Assembly: GCA_963733505.1 (NCBI GenBank)
Contig: CAVTDW010000005.1
Span: forward strand, 496,001-560,000
From: JALYXV01 sp963733505
GTDB taxonomy: Bacteria > Actinomycetota > Acidimicrobiia > Acidimicrobiales > Palsa-688
Direction of reading: 5' to 3'
DNA length: 64,000 nucleotides
The notes beneath the pieces were generated by a model. It did no database searches. It was not told the origin of the DNA and worked only from the letters and a program-made list of their open reading frames with translations. The position numbers and the translations under genes are program-made. How positions within the stretch are numbered: the stretch's first letter is position 1; the number at the start of each line of letters is the position of its first letter. Shown here in pieces: positions 25,381 to 33,958 of this stretch.

Positions 25381-26843
25381 TTGCCACTCGGCCGAGGAAC
25401 TCCTGGCGCCTGGCGCGCTGGCAGAACTCGTCGCTCCGGATGCCCGAGATTGGCTTTTTGCTCGGGCTCGGCGACGCGTTGCCGGCGAATCCGAGCCGCT
25501 GCACTATGAGACTGAGCTGGTGCACCGCTACGGGCATCGCGTGGCAGTGGAGGTGAGCGTCGACGTTCTGGAGATGGAGGTAAGGCAGCGAGATCGTGGC
25601 GATGTTCCGTGACCTGACGGCCCACCGTCGGGTGGAATCGGAGCTGACGATCCGGGGCCGCCAGGAGGCGGCGGTGGTTGAGATCGCTCGCCGAGCGCTG
25701 GTCGCCTCCGATGTCTAGTGACCTCATGGATGTGGCGGTGGATCTCGTAGCCCGCACCCTGGACGTCGAATTCGCCAAGGTGCTTCAACTGATGCCCGGT
25801 GGTGACTCGCTACTGCTGCGCGCCGGTGTGGGCTGGAGGGACGGCTACGTGGGCCGGGCCACAGTCGGGACGGGACTTGATTCCCAGGCGGCTACACCCT
25901 GGCCGCAGGGGCCCCAGTCGTCGTGGAGGACCTCGCCCACGAAACCCGCTTCCGGGGGCCGTCTTTGCTAATCGAGCATGGCGTCGTCAGCGGCATGAGT
26001 GTCATCATCGGCGCATCTCCCGCCTGGGGGGTGTTCGGTACCCATACCACCAAGCGCCGTTCTTTCAGTGCCGACGACACCCGTTTCCTGCAGACAGTGG
26101 CCCATGTCCTGGCGGAGGCGATTGAGCGTGCCGAGGTGGATGAGGCATTGCGAACCGCCCATACCCAGGAGCGCCGGCTGCGTCAGCGGCTGGAGATGTA
26201 TGCCCGCCAGGCGGTCGAGGCCCAGGAGGTCGAACGGCGCCACATTGCCGGGGAACTGCACGACGAGTTCGGCCAGATCCTCACGGGCCTGATGCTGACC
26301 CTGGAGAATGTGGAACGTCTCCCCGCCAAGGCGGCAAGTACCCGCCTCGACCGGGCGCGGGGATTGGTCACCGACCTGTTGCTCCGGGTGCATGATCTCT
26401 CGCTCGACCTTCGCCCGGCGGTCCTCGACGACTTGGGACTGGTGCCCGCCCTGCTCTGGCTGGTCGAACGGTTCAGCGCCCAGACCGGGGTCGTGGTGAC
26501 GTTCGCGCATTCAGGTTGGGCCGGGCGCCTGGAGCCCGAGGTCGAGACCGCCGCGTACAGGATCACCCAAGAGGCGCTCACCAATATCGCCCGCCATGCC
26601 CGGACCGGCGGGGCCACGCTTAGCTGTGTGCTGGTGTCGGAAGTGCTGATCGTCGAGGTGGCCGACCAAGGGGTCGGATTCGACCCGGCCAGTGTCGGAG
26701 CCGGACTCGGCAGCGGTCTAGTCGGGATGGAGGAACGCGCACGCGCCACTGGTGGCCAGTTGGTCGTGGAGTCGCAGGCTGGCGGGGGCACCCGCGTCAT
26801 CGCCGAGCTCGCTGTGGCGGCCAGGCCAAGCCAGGACATGTGA
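25340..26843 (+). pseudogene. PAS-GAF sensor histidine kinase (HisKA_3 type), three frameshifts
   Basis: The domains follow one another across frames. PAS: SEWIVAASESYRRACHSAEEL to VAVEVSVDVLEME. The PAS C-cap IVAMFRDLTAHRRVESEL comes in the next frame after about 25590. GAF: DLMDVAVDLVARTLDVEFAK after about 25715. The frame from about 25905 carries VVEDLAHETRF, the kinase dimerisation helix EVERRHIAGELHDEFGQIL (His phospho-site) and the HATPase with AYRITQEALTNIARHA and GSGLVGMEERA. The C-terminal 300 aa are intact. It is coupled to the response regulator by overlapping stop and start. The PAS start is not resolved. Confidence 0.7.
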
Positions 26844-27491
26844 CGATCCGGGTGCTGATCGCCGACGACCATCCGGTGGTACGCGAGGGCGTACGGGCCC
26901 TCCTAGCCGCTGAAGACGACTTCGAGATCGTGGGACTGGCCGAGGACGGCGACGAGCTGCCCGGCCTGGTAGATCGCCTGCACCCCAATGTCGTCGTACT
27001 TGATCTGATGATGCCCGGGCGAGGCGGTCTCGACCTGACTCGGGAGTTGGTCGACCGTTTCCCGGACACCAAAGTGCTCGTTCTGTCCATTCATGCCGGC
27101 GACGCGTATGTGTTCGAGGCCTTGCGGCGCGGCGCCTACGGTTACACACTCAAGCAGGCCTCCCCGGCGGAGTTGGTGCGCGCCGTCCGCCAGGTAGCTG
27201 CGGGTCGGCGTTACCTGAGTCCGCCCGCTCACCGAGCGGGCGGTCGAGGCTTATGCCCACCGGGCTTCCCAAGTCGCCGACCCCTACGACACCCTGACCG
27301 ACCGTGAGCGTGAGGTGCTGGCCCTGGTCGCCGCCGGCCATACCAACGCTGTGGTCGGCGAGCGCCTGTTCATCAGCCCGAGAACGGTAGAGACCCACCG
27401 GGCCCATGCGATGAAAAAGCTCGGCTTGCGGAACTCGACTGAACTGGTCCGCTACGCGTTGAACCGAGGCATCCTCCCCGACGCTCCGTAG
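26840..27491 (+). CDS. NarL/FixJ-family response regulator, frameshifted
   Basis: Receiver: VLIADDHPVVREGV, phospho-Asp in VVVLDLMMPGRGG, Lys in YTLKQASPAELV. The frame shifts near 27225 by one surplus base. The HTH follows in the new frame: LTDREREVLALVAAGHTN, FISPRTVETHRAHAMKKLGL, ending at the TAG at 27489-27491. Together they make a normal 217-aa LuxR-type regulator. GTG at 26840 overlaps the kinase stop (26841-26843), so the two form a two-component pair. Target genes are unknown. Confidence 0.8.
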
Positions 27492-27693
27492 CCCGGCGAC
27501 CCGGCGACGGCACGGCACGAGACCTGCACGCCGATCTCTCTCGGCGGCGCCCGGCTCGCAATCGGGCAGGCACAACCGGGCAATTCTGTCGGGGTGTCGG
27601 TACCTTCGCGGAGGCGATTTTCCGTACGTCTACGGATAGCCAGACCCGAGCCGCCTCTCTACGCTTGGAGGTAGCTGCCGGCGAATGGCCGGA

Positions 27694-27910
27694 CTGGTTC
27701 GCTGGTCAGTGATGCGTCGAAGCTTGAGCTGGGGATCCCGTTTGCTACCTAAGGCGGAAGCTCAATGGCAAGGCGTAACCCGGGGAGCGAAGGTCCAGAC
27801 GCCAGCTGGAAACGACTTCGGTGGGTCGCGTCCGAGGGTGGTTCCAGCCAGCCACGACCGGTTGGAACGGAATGGATCGTTCGCGGCGAGCGAAGCGTGT
27901 CGCCGACGGC
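27694..27910 (+). repeat. diverged direct repeat, copy 2 (PAS-gene remnant)
   Basis: Starts CTGGTTCGCTGGTCAG like copy 1 and shares AACGACTTCGGTGGGT, CCAGCCAGCCACGACCGGT and GAATGGATCGT with it, but has an extra 70 bp after the first block. It lies in the 27492-27994 stretch, which has no intact gene. It looks like a second, decayed 5' end of the kinase gene, so the kinase/regulator pair is flanked by direct repeats. Confidence 0.55.
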
Positions 27911-27994
27911 TGGTGGATCCCCGCCCCCGTCACGGCGATGGGAGGACGAGCGCATATGTCCGTGGCCTGGCCGGGCCGATGAGGTACACAAGTG

Positions 27995-28730
27995 ATGTCC
28001 GATCAGTCCGGAGCTGACCCTCACGACCGACTGAGCGCTCCTCGGCGGTTTCGTCTTCTCGGTGGGCGGGGAGGCCCTGCTCGGAATCTCGGTTGGCTCG
28101 CAGCGACTGCTTGCTTTCCTGGCCGTGCGGGACCAGAGACTGAGGCGGGACCTGGTGGCCGGGATGCTCTGGCCTGAAGTAGCCGATGAGCAGGCCAACG
28201 CCAGCCTGCGCTCAGCCATCTCACGCCTCGACACCCCGGTTCGCAAAGCGGTGACGGTGACCGCGCACGACCTGGGCCTGGCCGAGGGTGTGATCGTCGA
28301 CGTTCATCACTCCCAGGCCCTGGCCCACCGACTGATCGACCGGGACGCCCCCCGGTCTGAGTCCGACATCGCCGCCAACGCCGTGTCAGCCCTGTCGGCC
28401 GACCTGCTGCCGGGATGGTACGACGACTGGGCGGTAATCGCCGCTGAAGACTGGCACCAGCTCCGCATCCACGCGCTCGAAGCGGTAGCGGCCCGACTGA
28501 CCGCCGCCGACCGTTTGGCCGAGGCCGCCGACGCGGCGCTGGCCGCGGTGCGAGCCGAACCCTTGCGAGAAAGTGCCCGAGCCGCGCTCATCCGGATACA
28601 CATGGCCGAAGGGAACCAATACGAGGCAACCGGGGAGTACGAACGGTATCGCGTGTTGCTCCGTGCCGAACTTGGCGTCGAGCCGACATCTCGACTCACG
28701 CAGTTGCTCGCCAGCCTCGATATTCGGTAA
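27995..28730 (+). CDS. BTAD-domain transcriptional regulator (SARP-like), probable frameshift near the start
   Basis: A protein of about 240 aa. A winged-helix-like N-terminus (LLGGFVFSVGGEALLGIS, QRLLAFLAVRDQRLRRDLVAGMLWPE, ANASLRSAISRL) is followed by the bacterial transcriptional activation domain (AEDWHQLRIHALEAVAARLT to GEYERYRVLLRAELGVEPTSRL). The C-terminal end LGVEPTS is the classic BTAD end. The ATG at 27995 (MSDQSGADPHDRL) is one frame off the body, with the shift near 28035; otherwise a GTG at 28062 would start inside the domain. These proteins often activate secondary-metabolism or accessory genes; the tyrosinase cassette lies downstream. Confidence 0.7.
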
Positions 28731-28784
28731 CACAGCAGTCACAGCAGTCACAGCAGTCACAGCAGTCACAGCAGTCACAGCAGT
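28731..28784. repeat. six tandem copies of CACAGCAGT
   Basis: A perfect 9-bp minisatellite begins right after the stop codon of the BTAD gene and runs for 54 bp. Its unit is a multiple of three but it lies outside any supported gene. Copy number is likely to vary between strains. Confidence 0.85.
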
Positions 28785-28940
28785 CTTCGCTTCCGTCATC
28801 GGCGACGGGATCGCTCCATCGGCGCCCAAATCTGACGTGCAACACGTCGCGGAAAGCGCGGTGCATCACGATGACTGATCACCAACACACTGAAGATGGG
28901 ACGCCGGCATAGGATTTGTCGACAAGAGAAGGGGGACGGC

Positions 28941-29750
28941 ATGGCGGGTTCGATGGTGTACCGGCTGCCCGTTGGGGATGCCACGGCGCCCCACATGGTC
29001 ACGTTCATCCAAGCAATGAAGGCATCCGAGGCTATATCGGACAATCGTGGCTATAGCCACATTGCCGGCTTTCACGGCGCGCCGGACTGGTACTGCTGGC
29101 ATCATCAACAAAGCCGCCGCACGCCGCTGCAGGCCCGCTTGTTTCTGCCCTGGCATCGGGCCTATCTCTGGTGGCTCGAGCAATCTCTGCAGGACCTCGT
29201 GGCTGGGGTGTCGCTCCCGTATTGGGATTGGACGGCGCAGCCGACTATTCCCGGCGCGTTCGCGCCTCGCCGACTGGGCACGGCCGCCAATCCATTGTTC
29301 TCCACGCAGGTGGTGATCCCTTCCGCTTCCCCACCCATCCGACACCGTACGGTTCGCCGGGCAGGAAGGACGCCGGGCGTGGCACTGCCGACGGCGCCCG
29401 AGATCACCGACTTGCTCGACGACAGCGACTGGGCCTCGTTCTCTGATCGCCTGGAGGACTTCCACGACCAGGTACACGTGTGGGTCGGCGGCGACATGGG
29501 CGACATCACGACCGCGGCCTATGACCCGGTATTCTTCGCCCACCACAACATGATCGATCGAGTGTGGTACCTGTGGCAGGTCAAACACGGCAACGGCGGC
29601 ATTCCCGCCGATCTGCTCGCCGAGCCGTTGATGCCGTTCAACAAGACGACCGCGGATGTGCTCGACGTGCAGCGGCTCGGTTACGAATATGCCGCCAGCG
29701 CGGCGCCTATTTCGATGCCGGCCACAATCGGGGGAGGGTCGCATGGTTGA
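28941..29750 (+). CDS. tyrosinase (type 3 copper oxidase)
   Basis: Oxidises monophenols or o-diphenols to quinones. The CuA site has His in HIAGFHGAP, WHH and FLPWHRAYLWWLEQ. The CuB site has DFHDQVHVWVGGDMGD and DPVFFAHHNMIDRVWYLW. The length of 269 aa is close to Streptomyces MelC2. I chose ATG at 28941, preceded by AGAAGGGGGAC; the ORF can extend 15 codons further. There is no signal peptide and no MelC1-like caddie that I recognise. The next gene overlaps by 8 bp and may take the caddie role. Confidence 0.9.
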   Translation: MAGSMVYRLPVGDATAPHMVTFIQAMKASEAISDNRGYSHIAGFHGAPDWYCWHHQQSRRTPLQARLFLPWHRAYLWWLEQSLQDLVAGVSLPYWDWTAQPTIPGAFAPRRLGTAANPLFSTQVVIPSASPPIRHRTVRRAGRTPGVALPTAPEITDLLDDSDWASFSDRLEDFHDQVHVWVGGDMGDITTAAYDPVFFAHHNMIDRVWYLWQVKHGNGGIPADLLAEPLMPFNKTTADVLDVQRLGYEYAASAAPISMPATIGGGSHG

Positions 29751-30192
29751 GATCCACGTGTTTGGGCCGTTCGCCCACGGTGCGGATGCGACGATGAGCC
29801 GGGCGGACCTCGAATTCTACGGGGTCAACCATTTCCGGCCTTCCTTCGTCGCCCACATCTTCTTCAACGACCCCGATGTGTCCGAGGACAACTGGACCGA
29901 AGTTCGTCCGAGCCGGGCCGGCCGTTTCGCGATTTTCGGCCACCAGACCTGCGTCGGGGACGAGGGCCATTGCGAGGTCCCCGTCACCAGCCGCCGCTTC
30001 GACGATCGCCCCTCCCATCCCCTCACCCGGGCCTTCAAGCGGGTCATCGTGACCGAAACGCTGAAGCGATGCCTCGCTGACGGGCCCGACCTGACGGTGA
30101 CGGTCGTCGTCTCGTGCGACCCAGAGGTGGAAATGCAGTTCGAGGGTTCCCTGCTCGACATCAAAGGCCTGCAGCTCACCACGTTCGGTTAG
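29743..30192 (+). CDS. tyrosinase-coupled protein, unknown
   Basis: A 149-aa protein whose ATG lies inside the last codons of the tyrosinase, so translation is coupled. Its sequence is beta-rich: MVEIHVFGPFAHGADATMS, VAHIFFNDPDVSEDNW, GRFAIFGHQTC and LTVTVVVSCDPEVEMQFEG. It resembles the extra beta-sandwich domain that follows the catalytic domain in larger tyrosinases and hemocyanins more than a MelC1 caddie, though this is only a pattern impression. It has two Cys and no signal peptide. Confidence 0.6.
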   Translation: MVEIHVFGPFAHGADATMSRADLEFYGVNHFRPSFVAHIFFNDPDVSEDNWTEVRPSRAGRFAIFGHQTCVGDEGHCEVPVTSRRFDDRPSHPLTRAFKRVIVTETLKRCLADGPDLTVTVVVSCDPEVEMQFEGSLLDIKGLQLTTFG

Positions 30193-31049
30193 CGCGGCGG
30201 GGCCCCCCACTCGCGAATTCGATAGAGCTGGTGCACCTCGGCCGCGGCCGCCTTGAAATCGGCCGCCCAGCGCAACCCCCGTTCGAGCAGCAGTTGTTCG
30301 GTGGCGTGGTCGGGCCGGTATTCGGGCCGGGTCCTGCGATGACCGCGCCAGGCGAAGTTGGCCGCGCAACCGGTGGCGACGCCCGAGAGCAGCAACGCCC
30401 GGACGGCTCCGGTCCCAGCCGCCGCAGATGACTCCGTGGTCGCCGCCGCAACCGCCGCGGCAGCCTCGGCCGGCGCCGCAACCGCCGCGGCAGCCTCGGC
30501 GGCTTCGAGTTGCAGCGCCCAGACGAACCACATCATGTCGGCGTCGATGGTGTGGCGTCCCGCCGTCCGCCAGCGGCGGTCGCCCGGTGGAACCCGGGCG
30601 AGCCGCTCGGTGGCGGGTGGCAAGGTGTCGGTGCCAAAGCGATGAACCGCCGTCAAATAGGCGCGGCGGCCGCGTTCGTCACCGGCATCGCCGAAATGTC
30701 TCTCGAAGATGCCGGCGACGAGTTGGTCGTACTCGGAAACCGCCGCCGCGACATCGTCGTCAGCCGCGCACCGCTCGAATTCGCCGTCGCTGTCGCTTCC
30801 GAGGGCCCGCTTCTTCCATGCGGTGAAGATTTCCGGCGTGGTGACTCGGGGCACCAAACGGTTGAGCAATCCTGACTCGTTGCCTTCCCCGAAATAATAT
30901 CTGCCCCGAGTCTCGGGATGGTAGATATCCCAATACTCCGTCCACGCGTCGAGCTCATGGAAGAATGCCATTGCGACCGCGTCGGCCGCCGCGCTGTCGG
31001 CCGCCGAATTGTCGGCCGCAGGGTCCGACTCAGCGAGCTTGCTGGGCAA
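30189..31049 (-). CDS. hypothetical protein with Ala-rich helical region
   Basis: A 286-aa protein. The N-terminal half is well ordered (MAFFHELDAWTEYWDIYHPETR, GRYYFGEGNESGLLNRLVPRVT, PEIFTAWKKRA). A low-complexity Ala/Glu stretch at about residues 185-215 contains two near-identical blocks. The C-terminus is WAADFKAAAAEVHQLYRIREW. No family is recognised. It converges with the tyrosinase pair (4-bp overlap of stops) and overlaps the following small gene by 20 bp. Confidence 0.6.
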   Translation of the reverse strand: MPSKLAESDPAADNSAADSAAADAVAMAFFHELDAWTEYWDIYHPETRGRYYFGEGNESGLLNRLVPRVTTPEIFTAWKKRALGSDSDGEFERCAADDDVAAAVSEYDQLVAGIFERHFGDAGDERGRRAYLTAVHRFGTDTLPPATERLARVPPGDRRWRTAGRHTIDADMMWFVWALQLEAAEAAAAVAAPAEAAAAVAAATTESSAAAGTGAVRALLLSGVATGCAANFAWRGHRRTRPEYRPDHATEQLLLERGLRWAADFKAAAAEVHQLYRIREWGAPPR

Positions 31050-31308
31050 ACTGATTCGAGAGTTCGGCCTGCACGAATTCGGCCAGAGGCAGCGCGGCCC
31101 GCTCGGCCACGGCAGGATTCCTCATCTTGGTGACCTGGTGAAGGGCGGCAACAGCGGCCTGCAGTTCGAACAGGGAGTCCACGCCCCAGCCTTCCCAATG
31201 CACGAGCTTGCCCGTCCTGAGATCGATTCCGGTTCCGCCGGCATCGCTGCCCTGACCGCCGAACCAAATCACAGAACTGACTGTGTCGTAAATAACGAAC
31301 GGTGGCAT
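31030..31308 (-). CDS. small hypothetical protein
   Basis: A 92-aa protein from ATG at 31308, with AAGGGGAC upstream. It reads MPPFVIYDTVSSVIWFGGQG, then GTGIDLRTGKLVHWEGWGVDSLFELQAAV. The C-terminal helix (AVAERAALPLAEFVQAELSNQF) is Ala-rich. Its 3' end overlaps the 286-aa gene by 20 bp in another frame, so the two form a small operon. The rare AT-rich leader (TAATAATACC on the plus strand) contrasts with the surrounding GC. Confidence 0.55.
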   Translation of the reverse strand: MPPFVIYDTVSSVIWFGGQGSDAGGTGIDLRTGKLVHWEGWGVDSLFELQAAVAALHQVTKMRNPAVAERAALPLAEFVQAELSNQFAQQAR

Positions 31309-31438
31309 TATTATCGTCCCCTTTTGTTTTGAAGTGGTAGCGCCAGCATGACGCCTACGACATCGAGGGGACAGCAGTTTGGGGAACAATCATCCGACCG
31401 ACTATTGCGATGTATCTAGCCGGAAACCGCGCCAGCCA

Positions 31439-31940
31439 TCACGAAACGGTGAGGGTCCGTTCCACCGCGACGGTCCCGGTGAAGATATCCAGGACGGGGC
31501 AATGCTCGTCCACCACCGCCGCCAGTTCTTCGTATCGCTGCGGTGACTCCGGTCCGCTGACCGCAGACATTGACCCGGACGGCGCCGAGTCCGGGTCGGA
31601 CACCCTCGCGCACGCCGAAGAATCCCCGGAGGTCGAGGTCGCCCTCGACGACGATGTGGATCGTGTCGACCACGACACCAAGGTGGGCGGCCCAGAACTG
31701 ATACGTGATCGCCTGGCACGAACCGAGTGCCGCCAGGGCGTACTCGACGGGTCCGGGGCCGGCGTCGCCGCCCCCGAAGCTGACCGGTTCGTCCACCGTG
31801 AAGGAGTGGCCGGAGCCGACCGTCGACGCCACCTCGGTGGGGCCGGTCACGTCGAGCGTGGCCCGGTACACGACGTGGCCCCACTTCTCGTCTCTTTGCA
31901 TCCTGGACGAGGCGGACTCGATGACGGTGGCGAGCGACAT
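31439..31940 (-). CDS. OsmC/Ohr-family peroxiredoxin-like protein, frameshifted
   Basis: Thiol-dependent (hydro)peroxide reductase fold. The frame from ATG at 31940 gives MSLATVIESASSRMQRDEKW, the strand HSFTVDEPVSFGGGDAGPGP and the first redox Cys in YALAALGSCQAITYQ. After about 31560 the next frame gives VSGPESPQRYEELAAVVDEHCPVLDIFTG with the second Cys, ending VERTLTVS at 31439. The shift equals one surplus base. Both Cys are at family spacing, so the gene is probably intact in the cell. It diverges from metY with 26 bp between starts. Confidence 0.8.
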
Positions 31941-31966
31941 GGTCCACATGATGCCAAAATCGGCTG

Positions 31967-33283
31967 GTGACTACCGATGGCGGCACGGGCGAGCGGGCAT
32001 GGGGTTTCCACACCCGGGCGCTGCACGCGGGCAACCGGCCCGATCCGACGACAGGCGCCCGGGCGGTGCCGATCTACCAGACCACCAGCTTCGTCTTCGA
32101 GGACTGCGCCGACGCGGCCGACCTGTTCGCCCTTCAGAAGTACGGAAATGTGTACTCCCGCATCTCCAACCCGACCGTGGCCTGCTTCGAGGAACGCATG
32201 GCCAGCCTGGAGGGCGGCATCGGTGCGGTGGCCACCGCCAGCGGCATGTCGGCCGAAACCATGCTCTTCACCGCCGTTGCGGGGGCGGGCGACCACATCG
32301 TGTCGTCTGCCGCGTTGTACGGCGGCACCCGGACCCTGCTCGAAGTGACCCTGGCCCGCCTCGGGATCGAGACCACCTTTGTCGCCCCCGACGACCCCGA
32401 CGCGTTCGCAGCCGCCATCCGGCCCAACACCAAACTCCTCTATACCGAGGTGGTGGCCAACCCCTCGGGCGTGGTCGCCGACCTGGCCACCCTGGCCGAC
32501 ATCGCCCACCACGAAGCCATCCCGCTGGCCATCGACTCCACCGTCGCCACGCCATACCTGTGCCGCCCGTTCACCCATGGCGCCGACATCGTCGTGCATT
32601 CGGCCACCAAGTTCATCGGCGGCCACGGGAACTCCCTCGGCGGGGTGATCGTGGAGAGCGGACGCTTCGACTGGGGGTCGGGCCGTTTCCCGACCATGAC
32701 CGAGCCCGTCGCCAGCTACGGCGGCCTGCGCTTCTGGGAGAATTTCGGTGAGTACGGGTTCTGCACCAAGCTCCGGGTCGAGCAGCTGCGGGACCTGGGC
32801 CCGGCGCTGGCGCCGTTCAACGCCTTCCTCCTGCTGCAAGGCGTCGAGACCCTGGCGCTGCGCATGGACCGCCATGTCGCCAACGCCGAGGCCGTGGCCC
32901 GGTTCCTCGCCGGCCATCCCCAGGTGAGTTGGGTCCGCTACGCCGGCCTGCCCGACCACCCGCAGCACGCCCTGGCCCAGCGCTACCTGCCCAAGGGCGC
33001 CGGAGCGGTCTTTGCCTTCGGCGTCAAAGGCGGGCGCCCGGCCGGCGCCGCCTTCATCGAGGCCGCCCAACTGTGCAGCCACCTGGCCAACATCGGCGAC
33101 ACGCGCACCCTCGTGATCCACCCGGCGTCCACCACCCACCAGCAGCTGTCGCCCGAGGCGCTGGAAGCGGCGGGTGTCACGGCCGACCTGGTGCGGATCT
33201 CGGTCGGGCTCGAGGACCTCGACGACATCGTCTGGGACCTCGACCAGGCGCTGGCCCAAGTCGCAAAGGTGTTGGGAAAATGA
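31967..33283 (+). CDS. metY: O-acetylhomoserine (thiol)-lyase
   Basis: PLP enzyme of the Cys/Met metabolism family that joins O-acetylhomoserine with sulfide or methanethiol, giving homocysteine or methionine. The protein is 438 aa, the MetY length rather than the shorter cystathionine gamma-synthase length. Motifs are YGNVYSRISNPTVACFEERM, ATASGMSAETML, AIDSTVATPYLCRPFTHGAD and the PLP Lys in HSATKFIGGHGNSLGG. The GTG start is at 31967. It overlaps the CoA-binding gene by 4 bp, and metX follows. With the convergent RuBisCO-like and cupin genes, methanethiol may be its main substrate. Confidence 0.92.
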   Translation: MTTDGGTGERAWGFHTRALHAGNRPDPTTGARAVPIYQTTSFVFEDCADAADLFALQKYGNVYSRISNPTVACFEERMASLEGGIGAVATASGMSAETMLFTAVAGAGDHIVSSAALYGGTRTLLEVTLARLGIETTFVAPDDPDAFAAAIRPNTKLLYTEVVANPSGVVADLATLADIAHHEAIPLAIDSTVATPYLCRPFTHGADIVVHSATKFIGGHGNSLGGVIVESGRFDWGSGRFPTMTEPVASYGGLRFWENFGEYGFCTKLRVEQLRDLGPALAPFNAFLLLQGVETLALRMDRHVANAEAVARFLAGHPQVSWVRYAGLPDHPQHALAQRYLPKGAGAVFAFGVKGGRPAGAAFIEAAQLCSHLANIGDTRTLVIHPASTTHQQLSPEALEAAGVTADLVRISVGLEDLDDIVWDLDQALAQVAKVLGK

Positions 33284-33834
33284 ACAGGCCGTTCGAGCGC
33301 CCGCCGGGCGCGACCGCTCAGGTTCCGACCGCCGGGCCCGGCCCCGGTGCCTGGCACGAACCGACAGCCACCGAACGCCTTCGGATGCTCCAGCAGACCC
33401 GGACCGTCGCGCTCGTCGGCGCCTCCTCGAACCCGGCCCGGCCCAGCTATTTCGTCGCCACCTACTTGTTGAGCTCAAGCACCGACTACGAGGTGTGGTT
33501 CGTGAATCCTCGGGAAAAGGAGATCCTGGGGCGACCGGTGTACCCCAGCCTGGCCGAGCTCCCTGGGCGGCCCGACATGGTCGATGTGTTCCGGCGCAAC
33601 GACGACCTTCCGGCGGTGGCGCAGGAGGCGGTCGACGCCGGCGCCCACACGCTCTGGATCCAGCTCGGCCTGTGGAACGACGACGCGGCCGCCATCGCCC
33701 ACGACGCGGGCCTGGACGTGGTGATGAACCGGTGCCTGAAAATCGAGCACGCCCGTTTCCACGGCGGCCTGCACCTGGCCGGTTTCGACACCGGGGTGAT
33801 CTCCGCCCGGAGGTCGCTCAGGAATCCGGGGTGA
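33280..33834 (+). CDS. CoA-binding domain protein (YccU-like)
   Basis: A 184-aa Rossmann-type CoA-binding protein: RTVALVGASSNPARPSYFVATYL, VWFVNPREKEILGRPVYPSLAEL, MVDVFRRNDDLPAVAQEAVDAGAHTLWIQLG and a conserved Cys in VVMNRCLKIEHAR. The ATG overlaps the metY stop. Such genes are regularly found between metY and metX in actinobacteria, suggesting an accessory role in methionine synthesis. The reaction is unknown. Confidence 0.85.
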   Translation: MNRPFERPPGATAQVPTAGPGPGAWHEPTATERLRMLQQTRTVALVGASSNPARPSYFVATYLLSSSTDYEVWFVNPREKEILGRPVYPSLAELPGRPDMVDVFRRNDDLPAVAQEAVDAGAHTLWIQLGLWNDDAAAIAHDAGLDVVMNRCLKIEHARFHGGLHLAGFDTGVISARRSLRNPG

Positions 33835-33958
33835 CCGGTCGGTCGGGCATCGTCCGCGAACGGTGCCGTCTCTGGCGCGGTGATCATGTGCCGAGTGAGT
33901 CGCCCAAGGGTTCGCTGGCCCCCAGGTCAATCACGTCAGATCCCGGGCGAAACGGACG

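Noticed and set aside
25340..28730. Possible extra selenoproteins among the other interrupted genes
   Set aside because: In the interrupted genes outside selD, grdB and grdA the continuation lies in a different frame, not behind an in-frame TGA, so Sec recoding cannot explain them.
28731..28784. CRISPR-like or coding repeat (Thr-Ala-Val on the minus strand)
   Set aside because: The 9-bp unit is directly tandem without spacers, and the minus-strand frame lacks any other coding character.
31847..33478. 543-codon minus-strand ORF opposite metY
   Set aside because: metY has full family motifs on the plus strand; the antisense frame shows no domain and is a mirror effect of high GC3.
33835..33958. 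SAM or other riboswitch upstream of metX
   Set aside because: The 124-bp gap has no conserved SAM-riboswitch core or strong terminator/antiterminator pair that I can identify.
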